64,000 nucleotides of DNA from Streptomyces sp. CA-278952 (lineage in GTDB: Bacteria; Actinomycetota; Actinomycetes; Streptomycetales; Streptomycetaceae), in assembly GCF_028747205.1 (NCBI RefSeq), contig NZ_CP112880.1:1054001-1118000 (forward strand). Reading direction: 5' to 3'. Positions within the stretch are counted from its first letter, which is position 1, and every line of letters begins with the position of its first letter. Position numbers and translations under genes: made by a program. This document shows positions 53,266-62,428 of the stretch, one piece after another. The notes beneath the pieces are model-generated. The model worked only from the letters and a program-made list of their open reading frames with translations, had not been told where the DNA came from and searched no databases.

Positions 53266-53610
53266 GTGATCAAGCTCAGCATCTTCCTGACCCGGCGCTC
53301 GGACCTCTCCCACGACGAGTTCGTGGACTACTGGACGCGGAAGCACACCCCTCTGCTCTCGGCTCTGCCCGGCGGAGAGGTCCCGGTCCGGCGCTACGTC
53401 CAACTGCTGCCCACCGACGACGAGATCCCCGGCATCAGCACCGCTGTCTACGACGGTGTCGCCGAGGTGTGGGTCGACACCATCGAAGACGCCGCTCGCT
53501 GGTTCACCTCCGACACCTACACCACCACCGTCGCGGCGGACGAGGAGAACTTCCTCGACCGCTCCCGGACCCGCTTCCTCTACGCGACCGAGAGCCCGGT
53601 CTTCGGCTGA
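53266..53610 (+). CDS. EthD-domain protein
   Basis: 114 residues of the EthD family, small dimeric ferredoxin-fold proteins. Seen: IKLSIFLTRRSDLSHDEFVDYWTRKHTPL with the typical FxxYWxxxHxPL motif (split), then VAEVWVDTIEDAARWF. Such proteins accompany ether-degradation or polyketide-type enzymes, but most have no known role. GTG 53266 follows GAAGGG by 6 bases; an upstream in-frame TTG would overlap the operator. It has its own strong, probably repressed, promoter. Confidence 0.88.
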   Translation: MIKLSIFLTRRSDLSHDEFVDYWTRKHTPLLSALPGGEVPVRRYVQLLPTDDEIPGISTAVYDGVAEVWVDTIEDAARWFTSDTYTTTVAADEENFLDRSRTRFLYATESPVFG

Positions 53611-53650
53611 GCGGCGCCGTCCGCACCGCGCACGTCCGGCCGGCCTCGCC

Positions 53651-53680
53651 GGCGGTACGGCCCTCTCCGGCCGTACCGCC
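53651..53680. terminator. Perfect 12-bp hairpin between convergent EthD and AKR genes
   Basis: GGCGGTACGGCC (53651-53662) pairs with 53669-53680 around CTCTCC, between the EthD stop and the aldo/keto reductase stop. It is a likely bidirectional terminator. Confidence 0.88.
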
Positions 53681-53698
53681 CTCGCGCGCCTGGCGTCG

Positions 53699-54703
53699 TC
53701 AGCCCGTCTCCGTGTCCCACAGCAGTTCCTCGATCCGGGACAGCTCGTCCTCGGTGAAGTCCAGGTTCCGGACGGCCTCGACGCTGTTCTCCAGCTGGGC
53801 GACGCTGCTCGCGCCGACGACGGCGGAGGTGAGCCGGCCGCCGCGCAGCACCCAGGCCAGGGCCAGCTGCGCGAGCGACTGGCCGCGCTCCTTCGCCAGG
53901 GCGTCCAGCGCGCGCAACCGCTCCACCAGCTGCGGGGTGACGGCGTCGGCGCTCAGGAAGGGGCTGGCGCCCGCCGCCCGGGACCCGGCCGGAATGCCGT
54001 TCAGATAGCGGTCGGTCAGAATCCCCTGCTCCAGCGGCGAGTATGCGATGGACCCGGCGCCCAGCTCGTCGAGGACGTCCGGCAGCCCGTCGTCCTCGAT
54101 CCGGCGGTCGAGCATCGAGTAGCGGGGCTGGTGGATGAGGAGCGGGGTGCCGAGGTCCTTCAGGATCCCGGCGGCCTCGCGGGTCTGCGCGGCGGAGTAG
54201 TTGGACAGACCGACGTACAGCGCCTTGCCCTGCCGTACGGCGGTGTCGAGCGCGCCCATGGTCTCTTCGAGCGGGGTCTCGGGGTCCGGCCGGTGGGAGT
54301 AGAAGATGTCGACGTAACCGACACCGAGGCGCTTGAGGCTCTGGTCGAGCGAGGAGCGCAGGTACTTCCGCGAGCCCCACTCCCCGTACGGCCCGTCCCA
54401 CATGTGGTAGCCGGCCTTGGTGGAGATGACGATCTCGTCGCGCAGACGGGCGAAGTCGGTCGCCAGGGCGCGGCCCAGGGTGAGTTCGGCGGAGCCGGGC
54501 GGCGGGCCGTAGTTGTTGGCCAGGTCGAAGTGGGTGATGCCGAGGTCGAAGGCGCGGCGCAGGATGGCGCCCTGCGTCTCGGGCGTCCGGTCGCCTCCGA
54601 AGTTGTGCCAGAGGCCGAGGGAGAGCGCGGGCAGCTTCAGACCGCTGCGTCCGGTGCGCCGGTAGGGCATGGCGGAGTAGCGGTCGGCGGACGGGAGGTA
54701 CAT
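53699..54703 (-). CDS. Aldo/keto reductase (YghZ/L-glyceraldehyde-3-phosphate reductase type)
   Basis: 334 residues. The AKR tetrad is visible: Asp and Tyr in ITHFDLANNYGPPPG, Lys in VISTKAGYHM, His in IFYSHRPDP. The NNYGPPPGSAE segment and the GLSNYSAAQ, IAYSPLEQGILT segments are typical of the YghZ-like branch. It reduces aldehydes with NADPH. ATG 54703 follows GGAG. It diverges from a LysR gene over 129 bases, so LysR control is likely. Confidence 0.92.
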   Translation of the reverse strand: MYLPSADRYSAMPYRRTGRSGLKLPALSLGLWHNFGGDRTPETQGAILRRAFDLGITHFDLANNYGPPPGSAELTLGRALATDFARLRDEIVISTKAGYHMWDGPYGEWGSRKYLRSSLDQSLKRLGVGYVDIFYSHRPDPETPLEETMGALDTAVRQGKALYVGLSNYSAAQTREAAGILKDLGTPLLIHQPRYSMLDRRIEDDGLPDVLDELGAGSIAYSPLEQGILTDRYLNGIPAGSRAAGASPFLSADAVTPQLVERLRALDALAKERGQSLAQLALAWVLRGGRLTSAVVGASSVAQLENSVEAVRNLDFTEDELSRIEELLWDTETG

Positions 54704-54818
54704 ACGGGCTCCGCGGGAGGGGTACGGGGGTGGCGCGCCGGGACCGGAGCGCACCCGGCCCAGGCTTCCGCAGATGGATCCAGCAGTCCAACAGGAGATT
54801 CCGCTCGGATTCATCGCC

Positions 54819-54832
54819 TAGATTGCTCAATC
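54819..54832 (+). promoter_or_regulatory. -10 box and GATTG-CT-CAATC dyad at LysR start
   Basis: TAGATT (54819-54824) lies 8 bases before the LysR ATG, implying a leaderless mRNA. The dyad GATTG-CT-CAATC (54821-54832) abuts the ATG and overlaps the -10, a natural autorepression site. Confidence 0.5.
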
Positions 54833-55738
54833 ATGGAACTGCGTCAGCTGGAACACTTCGTCGCCGTCGCCGAGGAACAGCACTTCACCCGCGCCGCCGA
54901 GCGCCTCGCCGTGTCGCAGTCCGGGCTCTCCGCCTCCGTACGAGCGCTGGAGCAGGAGCTGCGGACCCCCTTGTTCAGCCGCACCACGCGCACGGTCCGG
55001 CTCACCGAGGCCGGGCGGGCGCTGCTGGTGGAGGCGGAGCGCACGCTGGCGGGCGCGCGGGCGGCGCGGGACGCGGTCGATGCCGTACGGGGGCTGCTGC
55101 GCGGGACGCTGACGGTCGGGGTCGAGCAGTGCGTGGCGGGGGTGAGCCCGGCGCGGCTGCTGGCGGCGTTCCACCGGGAGCATCCGCAGCTGGAGCTGAG
55201 GCTGCGACAGGAGGGCACCAGCAGCCTGCTGGACGGCGTGGCGGGCGGGCGCCTCGACCTGGCGTTCGCCGCGACGGTGAGCCCGGCGGAGTGGCGCGGG
55301 GAGCTGGTGCCGCTGGCCCGGGAGCCGATGGTGCTGCTGTGCGCGGCGGGGCACGCGTTCGCCGGGCGGCCGGAGGTGGGGTGGGAGGAGCTGCCGGGGG
55401 CGTCGTTCATCGACTTCCATCCGGACTGGGGTCCCCGGCGGGCCGCCGACGGGGCGTTCGCGGCGGCGGGGGTGCGCCGGACGGTGGGGCTGGAGGTCAA
55501 CGATGTGCACAGCCTGCTGGAGCTGGTGCAGGAGGGGCTGGGGATCGCGGTGGTGCCGCACCACTTCTCCCGGAAGCCGGAGGCGGCCCGGCTGGTCGCC
55601 GTGGAGCTGACGGGCGCCCGGCGGCCGGTGTACGAGAGCGTGGTGGTGCTTCCGGCCGCGCGGAGCCTGAGCCCGGGGGCGCGGGCGCTGATGCGGCTGG
55701 TGCGGGAGGACCCGCTGCGGGAGCGGGCGACGGGCTGA
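54833..55738 (+). CDS. LysR-family transcriptional regulator
   Basis: 301 residues with the LysR winged HTH (LRQLEHFVAVAEEQHFTRAA, then LAVSQSGLSASVRALEQEL) and the effector-binding domain (GTLTVGVEQCVAGVSPARLL, DVHSLLELVQEGLGIAVVP). It probably regulates the divergent aldo/keto reductase. The effector is unknown. Confidence 0.93.
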   Translation: MELRQLEHFVAVAEEQHFTRAAERLAVSQSGLSASVRALEQELRTPLFSRTTRTVRLTEAGRALLVEAERTLAGARAARDAVDAVRGLLRGTLTVGVEQCVAGVSPARLLAAFHREHPQLELRLRQEGTSSLLDGVAGGRLDLAFAATVSPAEWRGELVPLAREPMVLLCAAGHAFAGRPEVGWEELPGASFIDFHPDWGPRRAADGAFAAAGVRRTVGLEVNDVHSLLELVQEGLGIAVVPHHFSRKPEAARLVAVELTGARRPVYESVVVLPAARSLSPGARALMRLVREDPLRERATG

Positions 55739-55767
55739 GCACCCGGAGCCCCACCGGCCCCGGGTGC
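55739..55767. terminator. 8-bp hairpin between convergent LysR and MFS genes
   Basis: GCACCCGG (55739-55746) pairs with CCGGGTGC (55760-55767) around a 13-base loop directly after the LysR stop; probably bidirectional. Confidence 0.6.
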
Positions 55768-55796
55768 CCGGCCCGCTCCCGTACGGCTCAGTTGTC

Positions 55797-58271
55797 TCAG
55801 TCCTCGTGGCCGAGCTGGAGGTCGCGTTCGGTGCGGCCGCCGCCGGCGACCTGGAGGACGGTGGCGACCGGCGGGTATCCGGCGGCGATCACGGTGTACT
55901 CACCGGACGACAGGTCGACGAACCGGAACGATCCGTCCGGTCCGGTGGTGAGGGTGTCCACCACGTTCCCCGCCGCGTCGAGCAGGGTGACCCGGGCGTC
56001 CTCGACGGGGCGTCCGCCGGTGGCCCGGACGGTGCCGCGCAGGACGGCTCCGCCCGCCAGTTCGATGTCCTGCCGGGTCTCCCGGGCGGCCTGCACGCTG
56101 ACCGGGAGGGCGGCGGGGCGGAAGGCCGGGGCGCTGGCGGCGAGGGTGTACTCGCCGGCGACCAGTTCGCCGATGACATAGCCGCCCTCGTGACCGGTAC
56201 GGGTGGAGGCGACGACCTCGCCGCGTACGTCGGTCAGGGTGACGGCGGCGTCGCGTACGGGGGCCCCGTCGGGGGTGAGGACGGATCCGGCGAGGCGTCC
56301 GGCGCCGCCGAGCACCACGTCCAGCTCGACGGGACGCTCGCCCACGGTGACGCTGACGGCCTGCGGCTGGTGCCCGCCGGCGGCGGCGATCAGGACGTAG
56401 GAGCCGGCGCCGGGGACGCTCAGCGCGTACCGCCCGTCCTCGCCGCTGGCCCCGCGCCCGATCTGCCGGCCCTGGACGTCGATGAGGGTGAGGGCGGCGC
56501 GGGGGACGGTGGTGCCGTCGGGGTGCTGGACGCTCCCGTGGACCGGGACGCCGGAGAGGTAGCCGGCGGCGGGCCGGCCCAATCCGGCGCGGGCGGCGGG
56601 AATCGGGGAGGTCATGGCTTCGGCGGCGGCTTCGGGGCTGTGGTGGGACACCAGCGGTTTCTCCTTGAGGAAGAAGGCGAGGATCAGGCCGAGCACGAGC
56701 ACCGGCACGAGGTACAGGAAGATGCGCGGCATCGCGTCGACGTACGCCTGGATGTAGGCGTCGCGCAGCGCGGGCTCCATCGCGTGGACGATCTGCGGGG
56801 TGATCGACTCGGGATCGGGGAGCTCCGCACCGGAGGGCAGGCGCACCCCGAGCGCGTCGGAGAGCCGCCCGGCGAACAGCGTGCCGAAGATCGCCGCGCC
56901 GACGCTGCCGCCGATCTGCCGGAAGTAGTTGTTGGCGCTGGTCGCGGTGCCGAGGTCCGAGGGGCGTACGGAGTTCTGCACGGCGAGCACGAGGACGGAC
57001 ATGACCAGTCCGATGCCGGTGCCGAGGACGGCCTGGTAGAAGCTGTACGCCAGGGGGGAGGTGTCCGCCTCCAGCAGGGACAGCAGCCACATGCCGACCA
57101 CCGAGACGGCGCTGCCGATGATCGGGTAGATCCGGTAGCGGCCGGTGCGGGTGATGAGCTGGCCGGAGACGATGGAGCCGCCGACGATGCCCATCATCAT
57201 CGGGAGCATCAGCAGCCCGGACTCGGTGGCGCTGGCCCCGTCGACCATCTGGAGGTAGGTCGGGAGATAGCTGGCCGCCCCGAAGAGCGCGATGCCGACG
57301 ACCGCGCCGACCAGGCCGGTGACGTTGAAGACGGAGTCGCGGAACAGGCGCAGCGGAATGATCGGTTCTGCGGCCCGGTGTTCGGCTGCGACGAAGAGCA
57401 CCGTCGTGACGACGGCGCCCGCCGCGAGTCCCAGGATGGTGCGCGAGCCCCAGGCGTACTCGGTGCCGCCCCAGCTGGTGACCAGCACCAGACAGGTGGA
57501 GGCGACGGCCAGGAGCACCGCGCCCAGGACGTCGAGGCGGGGCCGGACGGCGGGTTTGGGCAGCTTGAGGACGACGGCGATGACGGCCAGGGTGACCAGG
57601 CCGAAGGGGACGTTGATGTAGAAGCACCAGCGCCAGGAGGCGTGGTCGGTGAAGAATCCGCCGAGCAGGGGACCGGCGACCGAGGCGAGGCCGAAGACCG
57701 CGCCGATGAGGCCCATGTAGCGGCCGCGCTCCCGGGCCGGGACGATGTCCGCGATGATCGCCTGGACGCCGATCATGAGGCCGCCGCCGCCGATGCCCTG
57801 GAGGGCGCGGAAGGCGATCAGCTCGTCCATGGTGCGCGACCAGCCCGCCAGCGCGGAGCCGATGATGAAGACCACGATCGCGAACTGGAAGACGCCCTTG
57901 CGGCCGAAGAGGTCGCCGAGCTTGCCGTAGAGCGGCAGGACGATGGTGGAGGCGAGGAGGTAGGCGGTGACCGCCCAGGACATCTTCTCCAGGCCGTGCA
58001 GCTCGCCGACGATTCTGGGCAGGGCGGTGGCGACGATCATCTGGTCGAGCGCCGCGAGCAGCAGGGTGAGCATCAGCCCGAGGAAGACCATGCGGACCTT
58101 GCGGGGGCTGATCTCCGCCATGTCCGGACCGGGTCGGGGTCCCGCCGGAGGGGGTGGCGGGGGCGGTACGGCGGGGAGTGCGGCCGTGGCCGCCGTGCGG
58201 TCCTCCGGCGTCGGGCCGTCCGGTTCCGGGCCGTCCGGCTCGTCCTTCACCAGCGTGATACCACCCACCAC
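55797..58271 (-). CDS. DHA2-type MFS drug exporter fused to carboxypeptidase-regulatory-like repeats
   Basis: 824 residues. An N-terminal Pro-rich tail is followed by about 14 membrane helices of the DHA2 family (AALDQMIVATALPRIVGEL, GKLGDLFGRKGVFQF motif A, GPLLGGFFTDHASWRW motif C). After the last helix (about 555) come three carboxypeptidase-regulatory-like beta-sandwich repeats starting near 572, 659 and 742 (PVHGSVQHPDGTTVPRA; LAGSVLTPDGAPVRDA; LRGTVRATGGRPVEDA). It should export a drug or metabolite by proton exchange, with the repeats facing the outside or cytosol and perhaps binding protein or glycan. GTG 58271 follows GGGGAG. Its own regulator is not visible. Confidence 0.9.
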   Translation of the reverse strand: MVGGITLVKDEPDGPEPDGPTPEDRTAATAALPAVPPPPPPPAGPRPGPDMAEISPRKVRMVFLGLMLTLLLAALDQMIVATALPRIVGELHGLEKMSWAVTAYLLASTIVLPLYGKLGDLFGRKGVFQFAIVVFIIGSALAGWSRTMDELIAFRALQGIGGGGLMIGVQAIIADIVPARERGRYMGLIGAVFGLASVAGPLLGGFFTDHASWRWCFYINVPFGLVTLAVIAVVLKLPKPAVRPRLDVLGAVLLAVASTCLVLVTSWGGTEYAWGSRTILGLAAGAVVTTVLFVAAEHRAAEPIIPLRLFRDSVFNVTGLVGAVVGIALFGAASYLPTYLQMVDGASATESGLLMLPMMMGIVGGSIVSGQLITRTGRYRIYPIIGSAVSVVGMWLLSLLEADTSPLAYSFYQAVLGTGIGLVMSVLVLAVQNSVRPSDLGTATSANNYFRQIGGSVGAAIFGTLFAGRLSDALGVRLPSGAELPDPESITPQIVHAMEPALRDAYIQAYVDAMPRIFLYLVPVLVLGLILAFFLKEKPLVSHHSPEAAAEAMTSPIPAARAGLGRPAAGYLSGVPVHGSVQHPDGTTVPRAALTLIDVQGRQIGRGASGEDGRYALSVPGAGSYVLIAAAGGHQPQAVSVTVGERPVELDVVLGGAGRLAGSVLTPDGAPVRDAAVTLTDVRGEVVASTRTGHEGGYVIGELVAGEYTLAASAPAFRPAALPVSVQAARETRQDIELAGGAVLRGTVRATGGRPVEDARVTLLDAAGNVVDTLTTGPDGSFRFVDLSSGEYTVIAAGYPPVATVLQVAGGGRTERDLQLGHED

Positions 58272-58454
58272 GTAACGCTCCCCTCGTCGCACCTGCGCCG
58301 CCCATTTCTCGCATCGCGCGGCAAGGCAGGGCAAACGTGAGGAGGGGCGTACGCGGCGCGCATGGAGGGCTTATGCGCCGGTGGGAGGTGCTACGGCGCA
58401 CGACCGGCCGCCCCGGAAAACCACCCGTTCCGGTGAGGCCGGTCGTCCCGCGGA

Positions 58455-58472
58455 GGCCGGATCCATCCGGCC
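58455..58472 (-). terminator. Palindromic hairpin below the SRPBCC gene
   Basis: GGCCGGAT-CC-ATCCGGCC, 47 bases after the SRPBCC stop on the minus strand. It can form a 6-bp stem with a 6-base loop; an operator role is also possible. Confidence 0.5.
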
Positions 58473-58519
58473 CCCGGGTGCGGGGAGGGGGAGTCGGAAC
58501 ACCCCCTGGCCGGTCGGTC

Positions 58520-58963
58520 CTACTTCTCGACCTCGGTGGCGAGGTTCTGGAGCAGCTCGTCGTAGATCCGGCCGAGGCCCTTGGGCGCGAAGGTCCGCTC
58601 GAAGAACCCGCCGATGCCGCCCGCGCCGTCCCAGACCGTGGTCACGACGGCCTTGGACTTCCCCTCGCCGGCCGGGGTGACGGTCCAGGTAGTGACCATG
58701 GAGGAGTTGCGGTCCTTCTCGACGAGCTGCCCGTCGGTCGGCTCGCTGACCTCCAGCAGGCAGTCGCGGACGCGCTTGCTGGTCGCCTGGAGCTTCCAGT
58801 GCACGAGGCTGCCCTCGCCGTCGCCGCCCTCCCGGACCTCGTACTCGCTGAAGTGCGCGGTCAGCACCTTGCCGCGGACGTCCTTGTAGTCGGCCAGCGC
58901 GTCGAACACCGCCTCTGCGTCCGCCGCGATGATCCGCTCCGTCGTGGCCTCGACCTGCGCCAT
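58520..58963 (-). CDS. SRPBCC-family (START-like) protein
   Basis: 147 residues of the Bet v 1-like SRPBCC fold, a hydrophobic ligand pocket: VEATTERIIAADAEAVFDAL at the start, then SLVHWKLQATSKRVRDCLLEV, WDGAGGIGGFFERTFAPKG and a C-terminal helix. It may bind a lipid or polyketide, or act in stress; the function is unknown. GGAGGAACAGCC precedes the ATG. Confidence 0.9.
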   Translation of the reverse strand: MAQVEATTERIIAADAEAVFDALADYKDVRGKVLTAHFSEYEVREGGDGEGSLVHWKLQATSKRVRDCLLEVSEPTDGQLVEKDRNSSMVTTWTVTPAGEGKSKAVVTTVWDGAGGIGGFFERTFAPKGLGRIYDELLQNLATEVEK

Positions 58964-59050
58964 GGCTGTTCCTCCAGCAGTCGGTTGTTCGGTGGGTGAG
59001 CTGAGCCAACCACCTCGGGCGCAGCCGCTCAAAATCGGGGCCGCCCGGGT

Positions 59051-59443
59051 TCAGGGACGGCGGTCCCCGAGGACGCAGAACTCATTGCCCTCCGGGTCGG
59101 CGAGCACGACCCAGCTCGCGCCGCCCTGGCCGACGTCGGCGCGGCGGGCGCCCAGGCCGAGCAGTCGGCGGACCTCGTCGTCCTGTTCCCGGTCGCTGGG
59201 ACTGACGTCGATGTGGAGCCGGTTCTTGGCGCTCTTGCCCTCGGGCACCCGTGCGAAGGTCAGCACCGGCGGTACGGAACCGGGGCGGTCCGCTCCCCCA
59301 CGCGCAGCGGGCGGGCCGATGGTGACGACGCCTTCCTCCGCGTCCTCGTCCCGCACCTGGTAGTCGAGGACCGAGCACCAGAACCGGGCGAGGCCGACGG
59401 GATCCGCGCAGTCGATCGCGAGCTCGGTGAACTTGCTGGCCAT
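59051..59443 (-). CDS. VOC-family protein
   Basis: 130 residues with the glyoxalase-like paired modules (FTELAIDCADPVGLARFWC; RLHIDVSPSDREQDDEVRRL; WVVLADPEGNEFCVLG). Metal-ligand residues appear partly kept (His in RLHIDV, Glu in NEFCVLG). Function unknown. It diverges from the radical SAM gene. Confidence 0.9.
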   Translation of the reverse strand: MASKFTELAIDCADPVGLARFWCSVLDYQVRDEDAEEGVVTIGPPAARGGADRPGSVPPVLTFARVPEGKSAKNRLHIDVSPSDREQDDEVRRLLGLGARRADVGQGGASWVVLADPEGNEFCVLGDRRP

Positions 59444-59527
59444 CGTCGGGACCTCCCGGTCGGGTACGGCGGTTCTGTCAGCGGCCTCATGCTAAGGGCC
59501 GCCACGGGGCGCCTCGCACGATCAAGG

Positions 59528-59539
59528 GAACAAATGTTC
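59528..59539 (+). promoter_or_regulatory. LexA (SOS)-type box GAAC-AAAT-GTTC
   Basis: GAACAAATGTTC matches the Gram-positive LexA box GAAC-N4-GTTC exactly. It lies 33 bases upstream of the radical SAM ATG, with a -10-like TATTCT (59540-59545) just after. This points to SOS control of that gene. Confidence 0.75.
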
Positions 59540-59572
59540 TATTCTGCGGTGAGTGCTACCGAGGAGGCGTCC

Positions 59573-60610
59573 ATGCGCTGGGACAATCTGGTCGAGAAGA
59601 ACTCGACGGCCGGGAACAGCGCGCTCTTCGCCGCGGACGCGGTGACCACGCGCACGTTCGACACCCCGGATTTCCGGGGCATCACCTTCCACGAGATCCG
59701 GGCCCGTTCGATCCTGAACCGGGTGCCCGGCGCCTCGCGGATGCCGTTCGAATGGACGGTGAACCCTTACCGGGGCTGTACGCACGCCTGTGTGTACTGC
59801 TTCGCCCGCAAGACCCACAGCTATCTGGACCTGGACACCGGCATCGGCTTCGACTCCCAGATCGTCGTCAAGGTCAACGCCGCCGAACTGCTCCAGCGGG
59901 AGCTGGCCTCCCGGCACTGGCGGGGCGAGCACGTCGCCATGGGCACGAACGTCGACTGCTACCAGCGGGCGGAGGGTAAATACCAACTCATGCCGGGCAT
60001 CATCGCCGCCCTGCGCGACCGGGCGAACCCCTTCTCCATCCTCACCAAGGGCACGCTGGTCCTGCGGGACCTGGAGCTGCTGCGGCAGGCCGCGGAGGTC
60101 GCCGAGGTAGGTGTCTCGGTCTCCGTCGGCTTCATCGACCGGGAGCTGTGGCGGACGGTCGAGCCGGGCACCCCCTCCCCCGAACGCCGGCTGGACGTGG
60201 TGCGCGCGCTCACCGACGCGGGGATCGGCTGCTCGGTCCTGATGGCCCCGGTCATCCCGTTCCTGGGCGACCGCCCGGAGCAGCTGCGTGCCACCGTCGC
60301 CGCCATCGCGGACGCGGGGGCGGCCTCGGTGACCCCGCTGGTGCTGCATCTGCGCCCCGGCGCGCGCGAGTGGTACCTGCACTGGCTGGGACAGCACCAT
60401 CCGCAGCTGGTGGAGCGCTACGAGCGGATGTACGCGGACGGGGCGTACGCCCCCACCTGGTACCAGCGCCGGATCACGCGTCAGGTGCACGAGCTGGCGG
60501 ACGAGTTCGGAATCGGCCCGGCGCACCGGGGCGAGGCCCGGCGGATCGGCCCGGCTCCGGCGCCGCCCGCCGCACCGGAGCCGGGTCCCACCCAGCTGAC
60601 CCTGCTGTGA
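59573..60610 (+). CDS. Rv2578c-family radical SAM protein
   Basis: 345 residues. The radical SAM CxxxCxxC motif is in NPYRGCTHACVYCFARKTH, followed by the GIGFDSQIVVKVNA and AMGTNVDCYQRAEGKY segments of the Rv2578c/SplB-like group. Spore photoproduct lyase relatives repair DNA; this family is of unknown function but is linked to DNA damage. The ATG has GAGGAG upstream. A LexA box lies in its promoter. It is divergent from the VOC gene. Confidence 0.92.
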   Translation: MRWDNLVEKNSTAGNSALFAADAVTTRTFDTPDFRGITFHEIRARSILNRVPGASRMPFEWTVNPYRGCTHACVYCFARKTHSYLDLDTGIGFDSQIVVKVNAAELLQRELASRHWRGEHVAMGTNVDCYQRAEGKYQLMPGIIAALRDRANPFSILTKGTLVLRDLELLRQAAEVAEVGVSVSVGFIDRELWRTVEPGTPSPERRLDVVRALTDAGIGCSVLMAPVIPFLGDRPEQLRATVAAIADAGAASVTPLVLHLRPGAREWYLHWLGQHHPQLVERYERMYADGAYAPTWYQRRITRQVHELADEFGIGPAHRGEARRIGPAPAPPAAPEPGPTQLTLL

Positions 60611-60765
60611 GGCCCGTGGTGGGTCCCGGGCGACCGCCGGCAGGGCCGATGGCGTGACCGTACGGGTCGGCTCCGCGCGGAACAGGTCCTTCCGCGGAGG
60701 TCTTCGGGGAGCATGCGGCGGGGACCGGTGATCCGGCGCCGCGTCCCGTCACCCCGGGAGGCCCC

Positions 60766-62352
60766 ATGACGAAACGTGCAGGAATTCTGGTCGCCGTCGG
60801 CGCGACCGTCGCCGGTCTGCTGACCGCCGCGCCCGCGCCGGCCGCCGCCACCGTGGCGAGCACGCCGCCCGCTCCGAAGCCGAAGTGGACGGACTGTCCC
60901 ACCGACAGCTATCCGACGCTCCAGTGCGCGAAGGTCAAGGCCCCGCTGGACCACCGTCGCCCGTCGGGCCGTCAGATCACGCTCGCCCTGTCCCGCGTCC
61001 CGCACACCGCGAAGACCTTCCAGGGCCCGCTGCTGGTCAACCCGGGCGGCCCCGGCGGCAGCGGTCTGTCGATGGCCGGGTTCGTGGCGTCCTCGCTGCC
61101 GGAGAAGGTCGCCGCGCAGTACGACGTGATCGGCTTCGACCCGCGCGGCGTCGGCAGGAGCACCCCGGCCCTGAACTGCCTGCCCGGGCACTTCGATCCG
61201 GTGCGGCCCGGCACGGTGCCGGACTCCGCCCGCTCGGAGCGGATCAACCGCGACCGGGCGGAGTCCTTCGCCCGGGCCTGCGGCGAGAAGCACGGCGACG
61301 TGCTGCCGTACATGGACACGGTCAGCGCCGCCAAGGACCTCGACGTGATCCGCCGGGCGCTGGGCTCCCGGCAGATCAACTACTTCGGCTACTCCTACGG
61401 CACCTACCTGGGCGCGGTCTACGCCAAGCTGTTCCCGGAGCGCGTGCGCCGCCTGGTCCTGGACTCGGTCGTCGACCCGGACGACGTCTGGTACGAGGGC
61501 AACCTCGGCCAGAACCACGCCTTCGACGACCGCCACAAGGCCTTCGCCGCCTGGGTCGCGAGACACGACTCCGCGTACGGCCTGGGCAGCGACCCGGCGG
61601 GCGTCGAGGCCGCCTGGTACCGGATGCGGGCGGACGTGGCGCGGGAGCCGGCGGGCGGCATGGTGGGCGCGAGCGAGCTGGAGGACACCTTCCTCCCCGG
61701 CGGGTACTACAACGGCTACTGGCCCTACCTCGCCGAGGCGTTCGCCGCGTACGTGAAGCGGCAGGACGCCGAGGCGCTGGTCGAGGTGTACGAGAACTTC
61801 GGCGCGGTCGACGCGAGCGGCGACAACGGCTACTCGGTCTACGCTGCCGTCCAGTGCCGCGACGCCGGCTGGCCCGAGCACTGGAGCACCTGGCGCAACG
61901 ACAGCCGCCGGATCCACAAGAAGGCGCCGTTCATGACCTGGAACAACACCTGGTACAACGCGCCGTGCGCGAGCTGGCCGGTGGCGCCGCTGGAGCCGGT
62001 CCGGGTGAACAACCGTCAGCTGCCCCCGGCGCTCATCCTCCAGGCCACGGACGACGCGGCGACCCCGTACGGCGGCGCGGTCAGCATGCACCGCAAGCTC
62101 GAGGGCTCCAGCCTCGTCGTGGAGGAGGGCGGCGGCAACCACGGCATCACGCTGAGCGGCAACGACTGCCTGGACGAACACCTGGCGGCCTATCTGACCG
62201 ACGGGACGATCCCGCGCGGCCGGGGCGAGGCGGACGCGGTCTGCCCCGCCCTCCCGGACCCGAAGCCGCTGCCCGCCGAGAAGGCGGCGGCCCAGTCGGT
62301 GGACAACAGCAGGGGCAGCCGCCTGCACGGCCTGCTCGGCTTCCGCCGCTGA
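60766..62352 (+). CDS. Secreted alpha/beta hydrolase, tripeptidyl-aminopeptidase type (TAP)
   Basis: 528 residues. A signal peptide (MTKRAGILVAVGATVAGLL...PAAATVAS) leads into an alpha/beta hydrolase of the SlpD/TAP family: LLVNPGGPGGSGLSMAGF (oxyanion region), FGYSYGTYLGAVYAKLF (nucleophile Ser), LILQATDDAATPYGG (Asp) and GGGNHGITL (His). The C-terminal TAP-like domain is present. It removes tripeptides from extracellular proteins or propeptides. GGGAGG lies 4 bases before the ATG. Confidence 0.93.
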   Translation: MTKRAGILVAVGATVAGLLTAAPAPAAATVASTPPAPKPKWTDCPTDSYPTLQCAKVKAPLDHRRPSGRQITLALSRVPHTAKTFQGPLLVNPGGPGGSGLSMAGFVASSLPEKVAAQYDVIGFDPRGVGRSTPALNCLPGHFDPVRPGTVPDSARSERINRDRAESFARACGEKHGDVLPYMDTVSAAKDLDVIRRALGSRQINYFGYSYGTYLGAVYAKLFPERVRRLVLDSVVDPDDVWYEGNLGQNHAFDDRHKAFAAWVARHDSAYGLGSDPAGVEAAWYRMRADVAREPAGGMVGASELEDTFLPGGYYNGYWPYLAEAFAAYVKRQDAEALVEVYENFGAVDASGDNGYSVYAAVQCRDAGWPEHWSTWRNDSRRIHKKAPFMTWNNTWYNAPCASWPVAPLEPVRVNNRQLPPALILQATDDAATPYGGAVSMHRKLEGSSLVVEEGGGNHGITLSGNDCLDEHLAAYLTDGTIPRGRGEADAVCPALPDPKPLPAEKAAAQSVDNSRGSRLHGLLGFRR

Positions 62353-62363
62353 TCGGCACGGAG

Positions 62364-62399
62364 CGCCCGCGCACCTGCCGAGAACCGGGTGCGCGGGCG
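62364..62399 (+). terminator. Perfect 12-bp hairpin terminator
   Basis: CGCCCGCGCACC (62364-62375) pairs with 62388-62399 around a 12-base loop, just after the tripeptidyl-aminopeptidase stop and before the convergent HEAT gene. Confidence 0.85.
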
Positions 62400-62428
62400 G
62401 TCCGGCCGGCAACGGGCCGTCCGCCCGC

